Shown here one piece after another: positions 24,451 to 37,100 of a stretch of DNA of 64,000 bases. Within the stretch, counting starts at the first letter, position 1; every line of letters starts with the position of its first letter. Under the pieces are notes generated by a model. That model was given only the letters and a program-made list of their open reading frames with translations. It had not been told where the DNA came from and made no database searches. The stretch lies in the NCBI RefSeq assembly GCF_963259705.1, contig NC_081842.1, forward strand, positions 35,429,796 through 35,493,795, written 5' to 3'. Both the position numbers and the translations under genes were made by a program. This stretch comes from Myotis daubentonii. Taxonomy: Eukaryota; Chordata; Mammalia; Chiroptera; Vespertilionidae.

Positions 24451-25849
24451 GTGTGGAGAATGGAATGAAAGGGCAGTTTCTTTTCCCAAAAAGTTTGCCG
24501 TGTTTGTAGTTTGAAGTGTGGTATGTTAGGAAGCACAGTGACCTGCTTTCATTGGGCCCGCTCATTAGCAGTCAGCCCTTCGCACTTGGCCTATCACTTG
24601 GACAACATTAATAAATGTAACTAATGGTCTATGAATACAACACGGAATTGACTTAAAAAATAGAATATGTGCCCGAACAAATGCCTGACCAAATAGTTTT
24701 TAAATGAATTTACATGTGATGCTTCTCAGATCATAGACTCACTTTTGCAAAGAAGTGCATGGAAATAAATTTAAGTGGTCGTTAAAATGGATTTTAATTC
24801 AATCCTTCAAATACTTGAGTAGCTTAGCGTGTGCTACATACTTTCTGGCAAATTTCAAAGATAAATCAAATATGAACATTTCCTTTGAGAAGCTTGTATT
24901 AAAACCTAAGGCTCCAAAAAAAAAAAGTCTAAATGTTTTATGACTGAAAAAAATATTTTTATCAATGTTAACAGTTAATTAGTCACGAAAATATTGCTTT
25001 GAATTACATTTTAAGGCATGAGACATTTTATGTTTCCACAGCACTTCTTTGTCTCATATTTTCATTGGTAATTCTTTGACAGGTTCATATCCAAGGGAGA
25101 ACCCAGGCCATTTCTACTATCTTTCCCTTAATTTATTTAATCTCTTTTATTTTGTAACAAAATGTGATAAGTTTTTTCACTTTCTATATTTCAGTTCTTT
25201 GTGGTTATTTTTCTATGTACTGTTTATGTTTGAATTACAAAAGACTTAAAAGGATGCTCTCAGCTACAGTTTCTCTGTTAGGATCATTGTTATTTTCTAT
25301 AGTGAATGAGTTGGTTATCCCTTATCTATGTACAAGTATTTAGTTTCCTGTCCCTTCACTTCTCGTATTACTTTCCCTTTTATTTATGTACTCTTGATTG
25401 CTAAATCCATTTACTTTGTTGAATTATTATTTTTAATATTCACATCTATTCTTTCAAGATTATTTTTGGGATTTGCATAGCATGTATAACTAACAATAGT
25501 TATTTGCATTTTATTTTATGCCATTTCAATATCAAGCAACTCACACTTTTATATCATGATGGTAATTTTCTTGTTGTTTTTATATTAGCTTCCAAATAGA
25601 GAGTAGTTTTAATTAATGATCCCCAATAGAAACGTGTTTAACATATTCTGTATATATTACAAATATACTCCATTGGCTTCACACACATACACTTTGCCTG
25701 GGTAACAATCTTTTTCCTCGAAAAATTATTAAAGACAATGCTCATTAGCTTTGTGTTGTTTGCTAACATGGGAACAAAATTGGAGGTAACACTGCTTTTT
25801 GTTTTATGAATAGATAATTGGAGGAATTTTTCTTCCATCTTGAAATTTT
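24451..25849. other. AT-rich DNA, no gene seen
   Basis: 25250-25849 may be an extension of the neighbouring old minus-strand LINE-1, but I cannot align it by eye. Small frames at 24755-25249 are not convincing. Confidence 0.4.
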
Positions 25850-26640
25850 AAAAATCCACTATGCTATGTCTAGGTATTACCTTTCATTGTTATATTTCGG
25901 GAGAGGAGACTTGGCCATTTAAACCTATACATTCAGGTCGTTCTTAAATTTAGAGAGGGTTGATTTCATTGATTTTGGCTTTTTGATTGTTTTTCTGAAA
26001 TTATAAGTAGATTTGATCTTCTTGGATGCCTATTGGGAATCTAAGTAATTTCTTACATCATTGTTCTTTACTGTTTTTTCTGTGAGCTCTGCAAGAATTT
26101 CTTGAGTTTGTCTTCTGGTTCACTTACATGATTTTCTGTAGCATCCAATTGGCTGTTTATTGTCTACTTTTCAATTTTGAATTTGAAAAGCATATTTGGC
26201 CAGCCAGAGTGTCTCAGTTGGTTGAGACACTGAAATGTTGCCAGTTCAATTCCCAGTCAGGGCACATACCTGGGTTGCAGGCTTGGTCCCTGGTTGGTGC
26301 ATGTACGGAAAACAACTGATCAATGTTTCTCTCTCACATATTTGTTTATCTATCTATCTATTTATCTATCTACCTACCTACCTCTGTATCTCTCTATTTA
26401 TCTAACTATCTATTATCTATCTATCTATCATCTATCTTCTATCTCCCTTTCTCTCTTCCTCTCCCTCTCTCTCTAAATAGAAAATATTTTTAAAAAGAAA
26501 AATCATATTTTTATCCCAAGCAATTAATTATTTATGACCACATATTATTCTGATCATTTCTATTACTGCTTGTTTTAATTTTTTGATGCAATATTCTCTT
26601 AAATGTTATTTTAAAGGTGAATAAACATTTTAGTGTGTCC
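25850..26640 (-). mobile_element. Old LINE-1 fragment, split by a SINE
   Basis: GAGACTTGGCCATTTAAACC, CAAGAATTTCTTGAGTTTG, TCTTCTGGTTCACTTACATG and ATCCAATTGGCTGTTTATTG resemble reversed mammalian L1M sequence. The relic resumes after the VES SINE at 26198-26496. Boundaries are approximate. Confidence 0.5.
26185..26510 (+). mobile_element. VES-type SINE with TATC-rich tail
   Basis: It starts GGCCAGCCAGAGTGTCTCAG, has the B-box-like GTTCAATTCCCAGTCAGGGC, then ACTGATCAATGTTTCTCTCTC and a long TATC/TACC microsatellite (26341-26450) and CT tail. The flanking duplication is AAAAGCATATTT on the left (26186-26197) and AAAATCATATTT on the right (26499-26510), with one mismatch. The copy is diverged from the younger VES copies. 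Its tail has expanded into a tetranucleotide repeat. Confidence 0.85.
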
Positions 26641-28784
26641 ATATTTCTTGATATAAATGCTTCAGATGCATCCAGTAGCCCTGACTCAGCAGACTTTGTA
26701 ATCTCTTACATTGCAGCATCGTCTCAAACATCTGACTTGTGTCAGTAAGTTTGGTCGGAGATTGGAATGCTACTTGCCCCACTTTGCATGTTTTTATGCG
26801 AAGTGCAGGAAAAGGGTACAGAGGTAAACCTATGGCCAAACTCAGGAATATGAGTTTATTTTTCCAACTGTTTCTTTTAACTCTGACACATGTCCTGTGA
26901 TGTTCATCCCTTCACATTATAACGAGTTTACCAGGTTAGAGACACCATGCTTTGGTGTCTGGTGTTCCTATCATACTGCCAGTGACTTTTACTGCACTAT
27001 GACATGTTGCCAGCACTGTGACAGATTTGCTTGCTGTAGACACTGGCATTTGCAAAGCTCTTTGGTACTTCCCTGCATAGCTGCTTCCAAACAGAGCCAA
27101 TCAGCACCAGTGAAAAACAGTCCATGTGTGTGGGGTCTGGTTGATTCAGGCACTGGCTGTTCTCGCCTGCTAGCTCTTTGAGTAAAGGGATTTTTGAGGG
27201 AATCAACCAGAGGGTACACCACTTATTTTTCAGGCAGACTGACTGTTCAGAAGCGGCTCAGAAGATTTACTCTCAATATCTTGTTTAGCCTCGTTCCTCT
27301 ACTTTTGAAAAGCTTTGATATTTCTGGCTTGGGAATAGTACCATTTCTTGGTTTTCAGCTCACATAGAAGGTTTCTTTCATTTCTATACACCATTCATTT
27401 TTTAATAGACATGTGGCGCAGGGGAGAGTAGGCACCTGGGCACAAATACAGCATCTGGAAGTCTCCAGTTGAATTAGTTTTAGCAATGTAAGCACTCATT
27501 TTCAAATTAAAAATCTGGCAAGAGGAACAATAGTAATGTTTGCATTAAAATTAGCACAGAGTCCAATTGAAATATTGAATTAATATGGATTACGTCTAGG
27601 AAATATTGTTTCTTTATGTTCAGAAATAGTTTCATGAAACCTAGCTGCATTACACATTCTTTGTCTTCTGAATTGTCAGTTTGTTAATATTTAAATGATA
27701 CCAAATGTAAAGAAAATGAGGTTGTTTAAGAATGTATTGATTACCTGTGAACATCTGTTCTTTAAAGCATAATTTCAGGCAAGAGTAACTGATCTTGCAG
27801 GCACAGTGAGTATGGATGAATGTCTACAGTGCCTGGTGGTGAGGGTAATGCATCAAACTTGAATCATTTAGGTACCTGGCTGATTGCATTTAGTCTATCA
27901 GGACTCTGTACTATAGGCTGAATTATTAAAATTGTGTAGGAGTTATTTTTCCTTTTGGGATTTATGATAATTAAAAAATATATTTTAGCTCATATTGCAT
28001 AGAAACAAGTTTGTTTTCATTGATACTTTATTATCAACTCACTGGATTTAAATCCAGGAGCATGATATTATGATGTAATGATGAGATTTGAAGTTCTAAT
28101 TGAAGCTGGACTGAGAAAAATGATGGAGTCGAAAAGAGTAGAATGGTAAAATAGGAAATTGCTCAAATTACTACAGCAAAGTGGCGGCTGTTACCAGTGA
28201 GTGCATTAGTCTTATGTTCAAAGAGCAGATTTTCACTGGAAAGTTGATCAAATACCTTCCCTCTTTGCTTCTTCCAACGTTGCTTGTCTCATGGTTTTTA
28301 TTCTAGCCAATGTTGTCAGTTTACATAGAGTAAAGGGTGGGCTTCCTTCTCTTAGGATCTGATTCTAAGAGAAAACCTGGCATTTGAAGCATCTGAATTA
28401 ATGACCCCTACCACTTGGGGTGTTTATTTTATTGATTTTACCAACATTTTTATTCTGTGCCTATGTTCTATTGTCTAACGGTAACTAGCATAACTGTGTA
28501 ATTATATGGTTTGTTTTGTTGTATTAGATTTCAAAACACTCTATTATTATGGTGCTGTTTGCTTGTGTTTACTATATCATCACAAATATGTAAATTGAGT
28601 CAAATTATTTACTTGGTTAACTGCAAACCACAAGTTATTACAGTGTTGTCATTTTCAAAATGTTGCGTGACAATAAAACCACTTGATTTCCTTTGTTCAG
28701 GCTTGAACCTCAAAAACTTTGTAATTATTTCCTATAGTATACTAAGTACAGTGTTTGGAGCAGCAGTAGATATATCCTATAGAC
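26641..28784. other. Unique DNA, no gene seen
   Basis: 26640-27240 is closer to 45% GC and free of known repeats, so it could contain conserved non-coding sequence, but I recognise nothing specific. Frames at 26897-27222 lie on both strands over the same bases and look like chance. Confidence 0.45.
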
Positions 28785-28994
28785 CCGTGGTCGGCAAACT
28801 GCGGCTCGCGAGCCACATGCGGCTCTTTGGCCCCTCGAGTGTGGCTCTTCCTAAGCCTTAGGAGTACCCTAATTAAGTTAATAACAATGTACCTACCTAT
28901 ATAGTTTAAGTTTAAAAAATTGGGCTCTCAAAAGAAATTTCAATCGTTGTACTGCAGATATTTGGCTGTTGACTAATGAGTTTGCCTACCACTG
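28785..28994 (+). mobile_element. Non-autonomous hAT DNA transposon
   Basis: The 5' end CCGTGGTCGGCAAACTGCGG and the 3' end AGTTTGCCTACCACTG form terminal inverted repeats with few mismatches. CTCGCGAGCCACATGCGGCT near the start is typical of one mammalian hAT group. The flanks CTATAGAC and CTAGACCA share an imperfect duplication that would match if TA had been gained or lost. At 210 bp it has no coding capacity. Confidence 0.8.
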
Positions 28995-30612
28995 CTAGAC
29001 CATGCAAGGGCCCCACATAACTATTTAAACATGCTTAATAATTCTCATAGCAGCTTGTGGCTTAGTTGTCATGGATAACTTTTATTAAATTCCAAAATAT
29101 TTTGTCCCTTTGCCTAGACCTTATTCCAGGGTTCAGTAAAACAACTTTTCTAAGAAAATTTCAGGTATTTTTATTAAGAAGTTACCATTCAAGATGTTTC
29201 TTTACTATGAATTTTCAGTAGGCAATCTAATTCAATCTAATTATACTTTAAAGTACTGTTAGTCTATTCGGCAATAAAATTGTTTATAAACTTTGCTGTT
29301 TTATATTCTCTTTAACTGCTTCTCTTTTCTTCTTCGAGGTTTTCAATACAGGCAAACAAAAGGATGTGGGATTTACATTTAGCTTCTTCTAGCCATCTGA
29401 CTCTACCACCTGCCTTTGGCTTCCTGACTCCCCCTTGCTGGCCGCCTTTGTTTGCCGTTTGTGTGCCTTTATTTTTCTCATTCTCCATCCCAGTCGCTAG
29501 GCCTCTTTTGAACCTAAAGGGCAAATTTAAAATCAGATTTCCAACGTTCAGAGCCAGAGGACACACAATGCTTATTTTACAATTTATGCATTAAAAAAAA
29601 CATTGCATTAAGAGTCGATAAGACATGACTGAATTACCATGCATTTCTTTGAACAGAGAAAAGAAAGCTCCTAGAAATTCATTGATTCTTTTCATTGTTT
29701 TTTTGATATCATGATGCTTTTCCTCTTACAAACCTTCATTTAATTAAGAACAATTTCAGGGGGTTATAGGACAGGCCTCTGTCAAATGGGTAAAAGGACA
29801 TTCTTCTTGATGCTAAAGCAACTGTGAATTGCAAATTCAAAAGCAAGTTTCTCTGGGGACCAGCAGCTCAGGTGTAGGTGTGTGCAATTTTCCCCTTAAT
29901 GTTTCTGAAAAGAAGTGGATGAGAGAAATTCACTGTAGCATTCTCCCTTTCAGTCCAGGCCATGGTTTCATATTTCAGGTGAGCTCGAAGTCATGAATGT
30001 CCTTTAAGATTTTATCTGTGTCATTACTCTATGGAACATTGTCTATGAAAACTAAGACAATGACACCAACATTCTATTGTAGTACAGCCGTGAAACAGAA
30101 CATATATAGGAGCAATGTTTTTCTTCCGTGTTAGACATTTTTTAGTTGAAATTAGAATCCATTTAAAAATATGAGGGACATGTAGAAAATATAGAAAGAA
30201 CATATCAGAAGGTAGACATGATGTGAATAAAGACAGAGGAATGTGGAAGAGTACAGTGACTAAGGGAATGATGAATTGCCCAGTGTAGCTGAAACTAATT
30301 TGCCTGGGAGGGAGTGGCAAAGAAAAGAAAAACAAAGTTGTGAAAACCTTTATATGCTACAATATCATTGCTAGAATGTACATAACGTTTGTTTACATAT
30401 CATTCAGCAAGTAATATGTGGTTATATATTTACTAGCTCCTGCTTCATCTTGATTCTGTGAATAATAATTAAGTAAATATAAGAGAATCATACAAAGAGG
30501 AATATGTTTATATGTAAAAATCAACCACTTGGGTAATTCAGATATTCAAAAGGTGTTTTCTTCTTACCACTATTTAACATACTATTTCTTGAAAAAAATA
30601 AGACATGAGATT

Positions 30613-30615
<3 letters not shown>
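28995..30615. other. AT-rich unique DNA, no gene seen
   Basis: No recognised element. Frames at 29312-29594 overlap on opposite strands and have no product match. Confidence 0.5.

Positions 30616-30659
<44 letters not shown>
30616..30659. repeat. (TA)n microsatellite
   Basis: About 22 uninterrupted TA units. Confidence 0.95.
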
Positions 30660-30661
<2 letters not shown>

Positions 30662-30739
30662 CTACTACCACACAAGAATGGATGTTTTAAGTATAAATAT
30701 TAAACTGCTGGGGAAATACTACTAAATAGAAACTAGAAA

Positions 30740-31960
30740 TACTGTAAATGAATTCCATCATACAACAATTAGAATTTTGCCCGGAAATGCAAGGGCATCT
30801 TCAATATAAATAACTGTTTTAATGTAATAGTTCATTTAAAAAAAATCACTAATGTTAATAACCATTCCTAATAAAATTGAGAATAGTAAAATAACTTTTT
30901 GGTATATTAAGATACACACTAAAGCCTCAGCCAATATTAAATCTATAAAGATATTATAATAAAAGGATGAGAACTAAACTAGGATGACCATTATCACTAT
31001 TAATAATAAATGTTATTATTAAGAAGATAGTATATGAAAAAATTAATACTATATATTGAAATAGAAGACATAAAAGTATAATGTGCATGTAACATTTTTT
31101 TCTAAGAAGTCCCGATATATATGCTTAATTGGACAGAAAATAACAATATCCACAAGATATAAATTAAAAACCATTTTTTGTTTCTGCAATCTTTGTGTTA
31201 AAAAGCTCTATTTAAAAAACAACAGAAAAACTAATAATTTAGAAATAGACTTAGCAAGATATATATAAGTCCTTTAAGATTTTTAGAAACCAATTTTGTA
31301 TATTTAAATTCAATCAAAATGTCAATGGTTATTTAGAAGTTTGAAAAAAGGAACAAAAAATAAAACAAAAACAACACACAGGACTATTAAAGAAAATACT
31401 AAAGGAAAAAAATAATGTTGAGGACAGAACTCGTTCTACCAGATTTTAAAGAATTTACAAAGCACCAACAATTAAAATATTATGTAACTGGCACAAAAAC
31501 TGTGACACTATAAGTAGAACTTAATAAACTAGCCAGAATCAAATGCTATTATAGATCAAATGTACAAAAGGAGAATTACAAAATTGGTTAGCTATTTAAT
31601 TCATAGTTTAATTCAGTTTTAATTCATAGTTTATCAAAATAATTTCAATTTTATTAAGTAATTAAGTATAGTTTTAATCTACAAGAAATATAACTAAATA
31701 GAAACTAAAATATAAGTAAAATAGCATATTTACTTATCAAATTACCAATTTAATACAATATAATACACCAGTCATATTAGGATAAATAAACCAGCACATA
31801 TTTCTAGAAGGAATGTAAATTTATATATACATCTTAGAAGGCAGTTTTACAAGGTACATAAAAAACCCTTAAAGATATATGTTGATGTTAAGCAGAAATT
31901 TCTGATAATCTAACAAAAAATCCTGATTCAAAAATAAACTTTTATATATAGGATAATATT
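30740..31960 (+). pseudogene. Old LINE-1 ORF2 relic (reverse transcriptase region)
   Basis: The sequence follows the order of LINE-1 ORF2 with every frame broken. At 30777-30800, GCCCGGAAATGCAAGGGCATC matches the start of the reverse-transcriptase segment encoding a PGMQG-like motif. At about 30920-31005, AAAGCCTCAGCCAATATTAA and AACTAGGATGACCATTATCAC match the ANI..GCPLS region. At 31435-31500, CTACCAGATTTTAAAGAATT and AACTGGCACAAAAACTGTG match the LPDFK..YWHKN region. Stop codons and indels are scattered throughout, so it is long dead. LINE-1 ORF2 normally encodes the endonuclease and reverse transcriptase used in retrotransposition. Confidence 0.75.
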
Positions 31961-32964
31961 ATTTTCATACCATATAATTATATGCAATCTAATCTAAATA
32001 TTGTATGCTAAATGCTTTGAAAAAGTTAAAAATCTTAGAAATTAAGCTGAAATGTAAATGACTAAATTTTTACAAGGGATTACATTTGTGTTGGAATCCT
32101 TGGCAATTTTTTTTTTAATAGCATAACATTTTTGTGTGTGCAGAAATTTTGTCAGGGGAAATTTTACTAAAACTATAGAAAAAGTAAAATGCAATAGCAA
32201 TGTACTTTGAATTTATGGAATGGGTAGGGTGACTGAAGAAATGCCTTCTAAAGTCAGAAATAATATAAGAAGTCATTAGCAAAAGAAAAACAGACTATGA
32301 ATAAATTTTGAATTCTGAGAATGTAAAAAGTAGCAGATAACCAAATGACGAAAACATTTAATGCATACCTATTACTAGAACTGGCAAGATTTTAACCTGC
32401 TTTTCTTATTTATTTGTGGAACAAGATTAAAAAAGGTATGTTTCTGTTTTGATTATGATAACTAATTCATAATCTTATGGCAGTATTCATATATTTCAAA
32501 ATAAAAATGTAAAGCAAAGCCTCTGGTTGTCAAGAATAGAGGAATCACAAAAAGAAATGGCTACAGAAACCTTAATGGTATAAGAAAGCAGGAAAGCTCT
32601 GTAGAAAAGCCTAGAGTGAACCAGTTTCCTTAGAGTGAAGGCATGTCCTTAGGTCACACTTACCTTAAAAAAAAAAAAAAGAAAGTATGCTTAGCCTTTA
32701 GCTGCTCCAGCCTAACTAGATGAACACTAGCTAGCACATACAAGTAATGATATTAGTATTATTCAGCATTTATAAAAAGTGTTGTATTCACCGGGAACTC
32801 ATATTAATCATGATTATATATTTATTTAATTTTTAAAACAGTGCTTTGAGGCAGATACTCATTATTCCTGTGAGGAAGTGGGTATTACACAGCCTGTAAA
32901 ATTCCCTCCGTCATTCCTGCCCCACAGAGATTTTTAATACTGTTGAAGTCTGAAAATTGTTGAT
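31961..32964. other. AT-rich DNA, no gene seen
   Basis: It may contain further LINE-1 debris. A weak MIR-like patch (ATTAATCATGATT, then CAGTGCTTTGAGGCAG) lies at 32805-32860. No firm call. Confidence 0.4.
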
Positions 32965-33120
32965 TAAACGGTAGCTCGGAGCACAGACTATGGGGTCACC
33001 TAGTTGGTTTCAAAGACTGGTTCTTTTACTTCTTAAATGTGAAACATTAGATAATTTATCTATCCTGACATTCGAGTTTCTTGGTATAGACATGAAAATT
33101 GTAAAAAGATAATCCTGATG
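32965..33120 (+). mobile_element. MIR SINE, left part (split by LINE-1)
   Basis: GAGCACAGACTATGGGGTCACC, cut here to CAGACTATGGGGTCACC, then TTTACTTCTTAAATGTG, TTAGATAATTTATCTATCC and AAAATTGTAAAAAGATAAT follow sense MIR. The 3' part resumes at 33587 after the LINE-1 insertion. Confidence 0.6.
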
Positions 33121-33586
33121 ACTAAGTACCCATCAGTAGATGAGTGGATTAAAAAAAAAAAAAAGAGGTGGTTTATTGACACAATGGAATACTATGCAGT
33201 GTTAAAAAGAAGGATCTCTTACCCTTTGAGGCCACATGGAAGGACCGGAAGAGTATTATGCTAAGCGGAATGAACCAGTCAGAGAAAGACAAGTTTATCA
33301 CATGAACTCACTTATATGTGGAATTGAATGAACAAAATAAACTGATGAAAAAAATAGATACAGAGGCATAGGAGCAAGAACAGACTGATGAATTTCAGAG
33401 GGAAGAGGGGGTAGGAAGAGATTAACCAAAGAACTTAGATGAATATCTGTATAACCCATGAACACAGACAAAAGTGATGTTGGCCTGGCAGTGGTGTGGG
33501 ATGGAGGAGGTGGAAGGGGTCAATGGGGAAAAAAAAGAGGACATCTGTAATACTTTCAACAATAAAGATACATTAAAAAAATAGAA
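33121..33586 (+). mobile_element. LINE-1 3' end, 5' truncated
   Basis: AATGGAATACTATGCAGTG, ATTATGCTAAGCGGAATGA and CACTTATATGTGGAATTG encode or resemble the final part of LINE-1 ORF2 (WNTMQ and MLS..N motifs, now broken). They are followed by a G-rich 3' untranslated region and an AATAAAGATACATTAAAAAA tail. Truncation at the 5' end is the usual outcome of LINE-1 insertion. Confidence 0.85.
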
Positions 33587-33660
33587 CATATAGAACTATC
33601 TAGAATAGAACCTAATATAGTGTTAACTCAATAGATAATAGCTGTATTTATTATTTGAAT
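33587..33660 (+). mobile_element. MIR SINE, right part
   Basis: GAACCTAATATAGTGTTAACTCAATAGATAATAG, here CTAATATAGTG followed by AACTCAATAGATAATAG, corresponds to the 3' end of MIR and completes the copy started at 32965. Confidence 0.5.
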
Positions 33661-33687
33661 CTTTTTCAAGATTTACAAGCAATAAAT

Positions 33688-33930
33688 GAACATTTTTATT
33701 TTTCTTATTTTTTTAAAATATATTTTTATTGGTTTCAGAGAGGAAAGGAGAGAGATAGAAACATCAATGATGAGAGAGAATCACTGATCGGCTGCCTCCT
33801 GCACACCCCCCACTGGGGACCAAGCCCGTAACCGCATATGCCCTTGACTGGAATGGAACCCAGGACCCTTCAGTCTGCAGGCCATCGCTTTATCCACTGA
33901 GCCAAACCAGCCAGGGCAGAACAATTTTTA
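33688..33930 (-). mobile_element. VES-type SINE, younger of an adjacent pair
   Basis: On the minus strand it starts GCCCTGGCTGGTTTGGCTCA, with the A-box TGGCTCAGTGG, B-box-like GGTTCCATTCCAGTC and a GAGA-rich 3' region ending in poly-A (T-rich at about 33705-33730). Flanking copies of GAACATTTTTA (33688-33698) and GAACAATTTTTA (33919-33930) form the target duplication. Confidence 0.88.
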
Positions 33931-33934
33931 CTTT

Positions 33935-34178
33935 TTAATAATTATTCTTTTGGCATTCCTCACCTGAAGATATTTTCCCACTAATTTTTAGAGATAGTGG
34001 AAGAAGGGGAAGAGAGAGAGAGAAACATCTATGTGAGGAAGACAGATTGATAGGTTGCCTCCCACGAGTGCCCTGATCTGTACCAGGGATATAGCCTGCA
34101 ACTGAGGTAATAGAATCTGTGACCCTTCAGTTCTCCACAGGCTGATGTTCTATCTACTGAGCCAAACCAGCTAGGGCA
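33935..34178 (-). mobile_element. VES-type SINE, older neighbour
   Basis: On the minus strand it starts GCCCTAGCTGGTTTGGCTCA, keeps the A-box and a decayed B-box, and ends with the longer VES tail (reverse of CCTCACCTGAAGATATTTTC), as in the copies at 52159 and 57430. It is more diverged than the neighbour at 33688. A third copy of GAACAATTTTTA lies just outside it at 34185-34196. Confidence 0.83.
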
Positions 34179-34196
34179 AGAAATGAACAATTTTTA

Positions 34197-37100
34197 AAGC
34201 CATTTGGTTAATTATTTTAACTTATCAAGTTAGTTAACACAGGATAAAAACACATTTCCTGCCTTTAAGTATATAATTTGTTAGAAATAATAATCACATA
34301 TAGAATGTCTCTTAATATTGTCAATGTGCTACAATACCATAATGTAAATAAAGTAATAACATTTTATTTAATAGGGCTAATCAGGAAAGATTTTCATCAA
34401 GAAGTATTTTTAGAGACTGGTTTTAAGGAAAACTTTATATCTAAAACATGCTAATTGTCACAAATATACATAATATAAAAAAGAAGGCTAAAGTAAAAAT
34501 TACCCATAAATTGGTAACCCAGATTTTTTAAAAATATATTAATATTTTGGCATATTATCTTATAGTCTTTGCATGTGTGTACAAGTATTTTTAAAAATAT
34601 TTGATCCTTTCTTATGTAGAAATTTATTATTTTTCCCCCTCAACATCATTTTATAAAATTTTTGACAGTTTATTAAATGTGATTCTGATGAGTGAACTTA
34701 CGATAGAAAGCACATTCCTTGGCTTTGGGGTGGGGACAGAAGGACAGGCAGTAAAGATAAGAAAAGAGCAAATTAGTTTTATTCAGTGAAAGATGGGGTA
34801 ATTTACTTGGTTAAAAAACAGCAGGAAATAAAGTTCCACATTTGACGGGGAGAGTTCATATCTGGCTCTAGTCCTGGCACCATGACACGGGTGTAGAGGA
34901 GAATGTCTGAGAGGCCGCAGTTCCTACCACAGTGACTCTTCAACACCTCAGCAACATCAAGTTTGCACTTAACAGCCCCTTCACCTTTGACGTGTGGCTT
35001 GACCCTCCCCTTGCCTTGCTGTTTCATGTTTAAAATGAGATCTCTGAAAGCTAAGTCCAAAAGTCAATGACGTTCCATTCTAAGCTGAATCTGTCCCGGA
35101 GCCCCTGTGTTGAGCAGCGGAAGCAGGGCCTGTGAGTGCTTCTATAAACTGGGAAGCTTTGGGCAAAGAAACACTCGGAATATGAGCTGTCTGGGCCCCC
35201 CTCCCATCTTGTTCATTTTATTGTTCCCATGGCAGCCACATCCCCATACACACAGAAGATGCCCCAGAAATGCATGAGACAATAAACTGTGAATTAGATG
35301 GGAATATAATTGGCACCCCTAAAAGTCATTTTTTTAAAGATAAGGACGTGTGTTTTCTGAAATGAATTCTGATGGTTATTGGTTTTGGTTGTCTGGCAAA
35401 TAGCTTTACTGTTTTCCTGATACTGGCAAGGAAACAAATAGGATAAATGTGTCAGGGGTTGGATATGTGACTCCGTTCTCTCTAATCATGTTGTCCCCTC
35501 TGCTTGGACCTTGTGACTGTCCGTGAGAGAACAGAGCACAGGCAGTGGCAACCCATCGGAGCTTTCTGTAGAAGGAAATGTTAGGGGAAAGAAAAGACTT
35601 TTATTTCTGGTTAAGACAGAATCGCAGGGGCTAGCTAGATCTACCCTCCTGCTGGAAACAAATCAATATTGTACACAGCGTATGAAGAAGCAACAGCCTC
35701 AAGACATTGGGAGTCAGGCACGGAGGGAAGTTATCCATGAGAGATGGGAAACAGAAGAGGTGAGTCCCAGGTGGCCAGGCTCACTGCCTAGATAAAGACT
35801 CTAGACTTGGTGCGGGGAAGGGAACGCAGGCAGGGCAGGGCTGTCTCCCAGCCTTGACGGAGGAGATGGAGCAGGGAGTCTGGAGAAGCCAAGATCACCA
35901 GCTTCTCAATTTCCTCTTACTGTTAAGCTACTTCAATTTGGATTTCAGTCATTTTAAGGAAAAGATACCTATTGCACCTTCTTTTATGTCATTTTCCTGT
36001 CCATTTTCTTATCCCTGAGTTCTGTTTGAAGTCAGTGGTACTGCGAGCCTGGCTGACAAGTACCCCTTATGATGTAGCCTCAAGTCTATAAGTGGCAAGA
36101 ACAACAGCCTTTAGAGTGATCTTCGAATTAAATTTTTAAAATGTGTTTTTTAACTTAGTACTTTCTGAAAAAAATCCATTCTTCTGTGGACAGGCTTACA
36201 GCTATCTTCCATGAGGACTGGAAATTGACTTTCTCGCCACCGACACTTGACAGGATGTTTATTTTCCCCTTATAACAATTGCCAATTGTCCACCAATTTC
36301 TCTTCTCAGGGAAATAACAAAGGTCAGCTGTGATGAACTACACTCTGCAGCCTCTCTCGCTGACAATTTCTTTATATCCGTATTTGACATTGGTCATTCC
36401 CTCATTCCCATAAAAGGAAAAAGAAGTAAGACAATGCAAAATGCTATCAGTAAGGGTGGGGCAGGGTGAAGACAAAGGCATTTGCATGGCATTCTCAACC
36501 TGACTGCTAAACCTGCTACCCAACGAGGACAGAATGTCAGTTCAGATATGCTTTTTCCCCCCTTATTTCAAAAAAGCTCTGCAGCTTCCAGATAAAATGT
36601 AACCTTGCAGTTGCTAAGGTAACTGGCTTTTTTCTCCTCCTTAGGAATAGCAGACAAATTAGGTGAAGAAAACTTCTGTGAATTGTTGATACATGGATGC
36701 CCTAAGGCTGCAATAGCTAAATGGTTCATTGGAATCCTAGGTAACCCTATAGGAGCAAGTCACCTAAAAGATGTGTTTGATGTTGATCTGATTTGTTGCT
36801 TCAGCAATTTAATGCAAATGGATAAAATCATAGTCAGCACTCCTTTTCTAGTTTCCACAGCCTCTCTTCCCCTTGTTAATTTCATGCAACTTAATGGCTA
36901 TCAATGTTCATAAGAATGAGGCCCAGGAGAGAAAAAAATATTAGCTACAATAAAATACGGTAAGGGTAATTGTTGGCAATGGTATGGATACTTTGTAATC
37001 AGCACAAATTTAAAATTATGTGTTTCTATTTCCCTGTGGCTGCTATTCCCTTGGGCTTCCTTGTGATGTAGCATCATTAATCTCTTGTCATTCTGTTGGA

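Noticed and set aside
30740..31960. Possible active reverse transcriptase gene
   Set aside because: Every frame is broken by stops and indels. It is an ancient LINE-1 relic.
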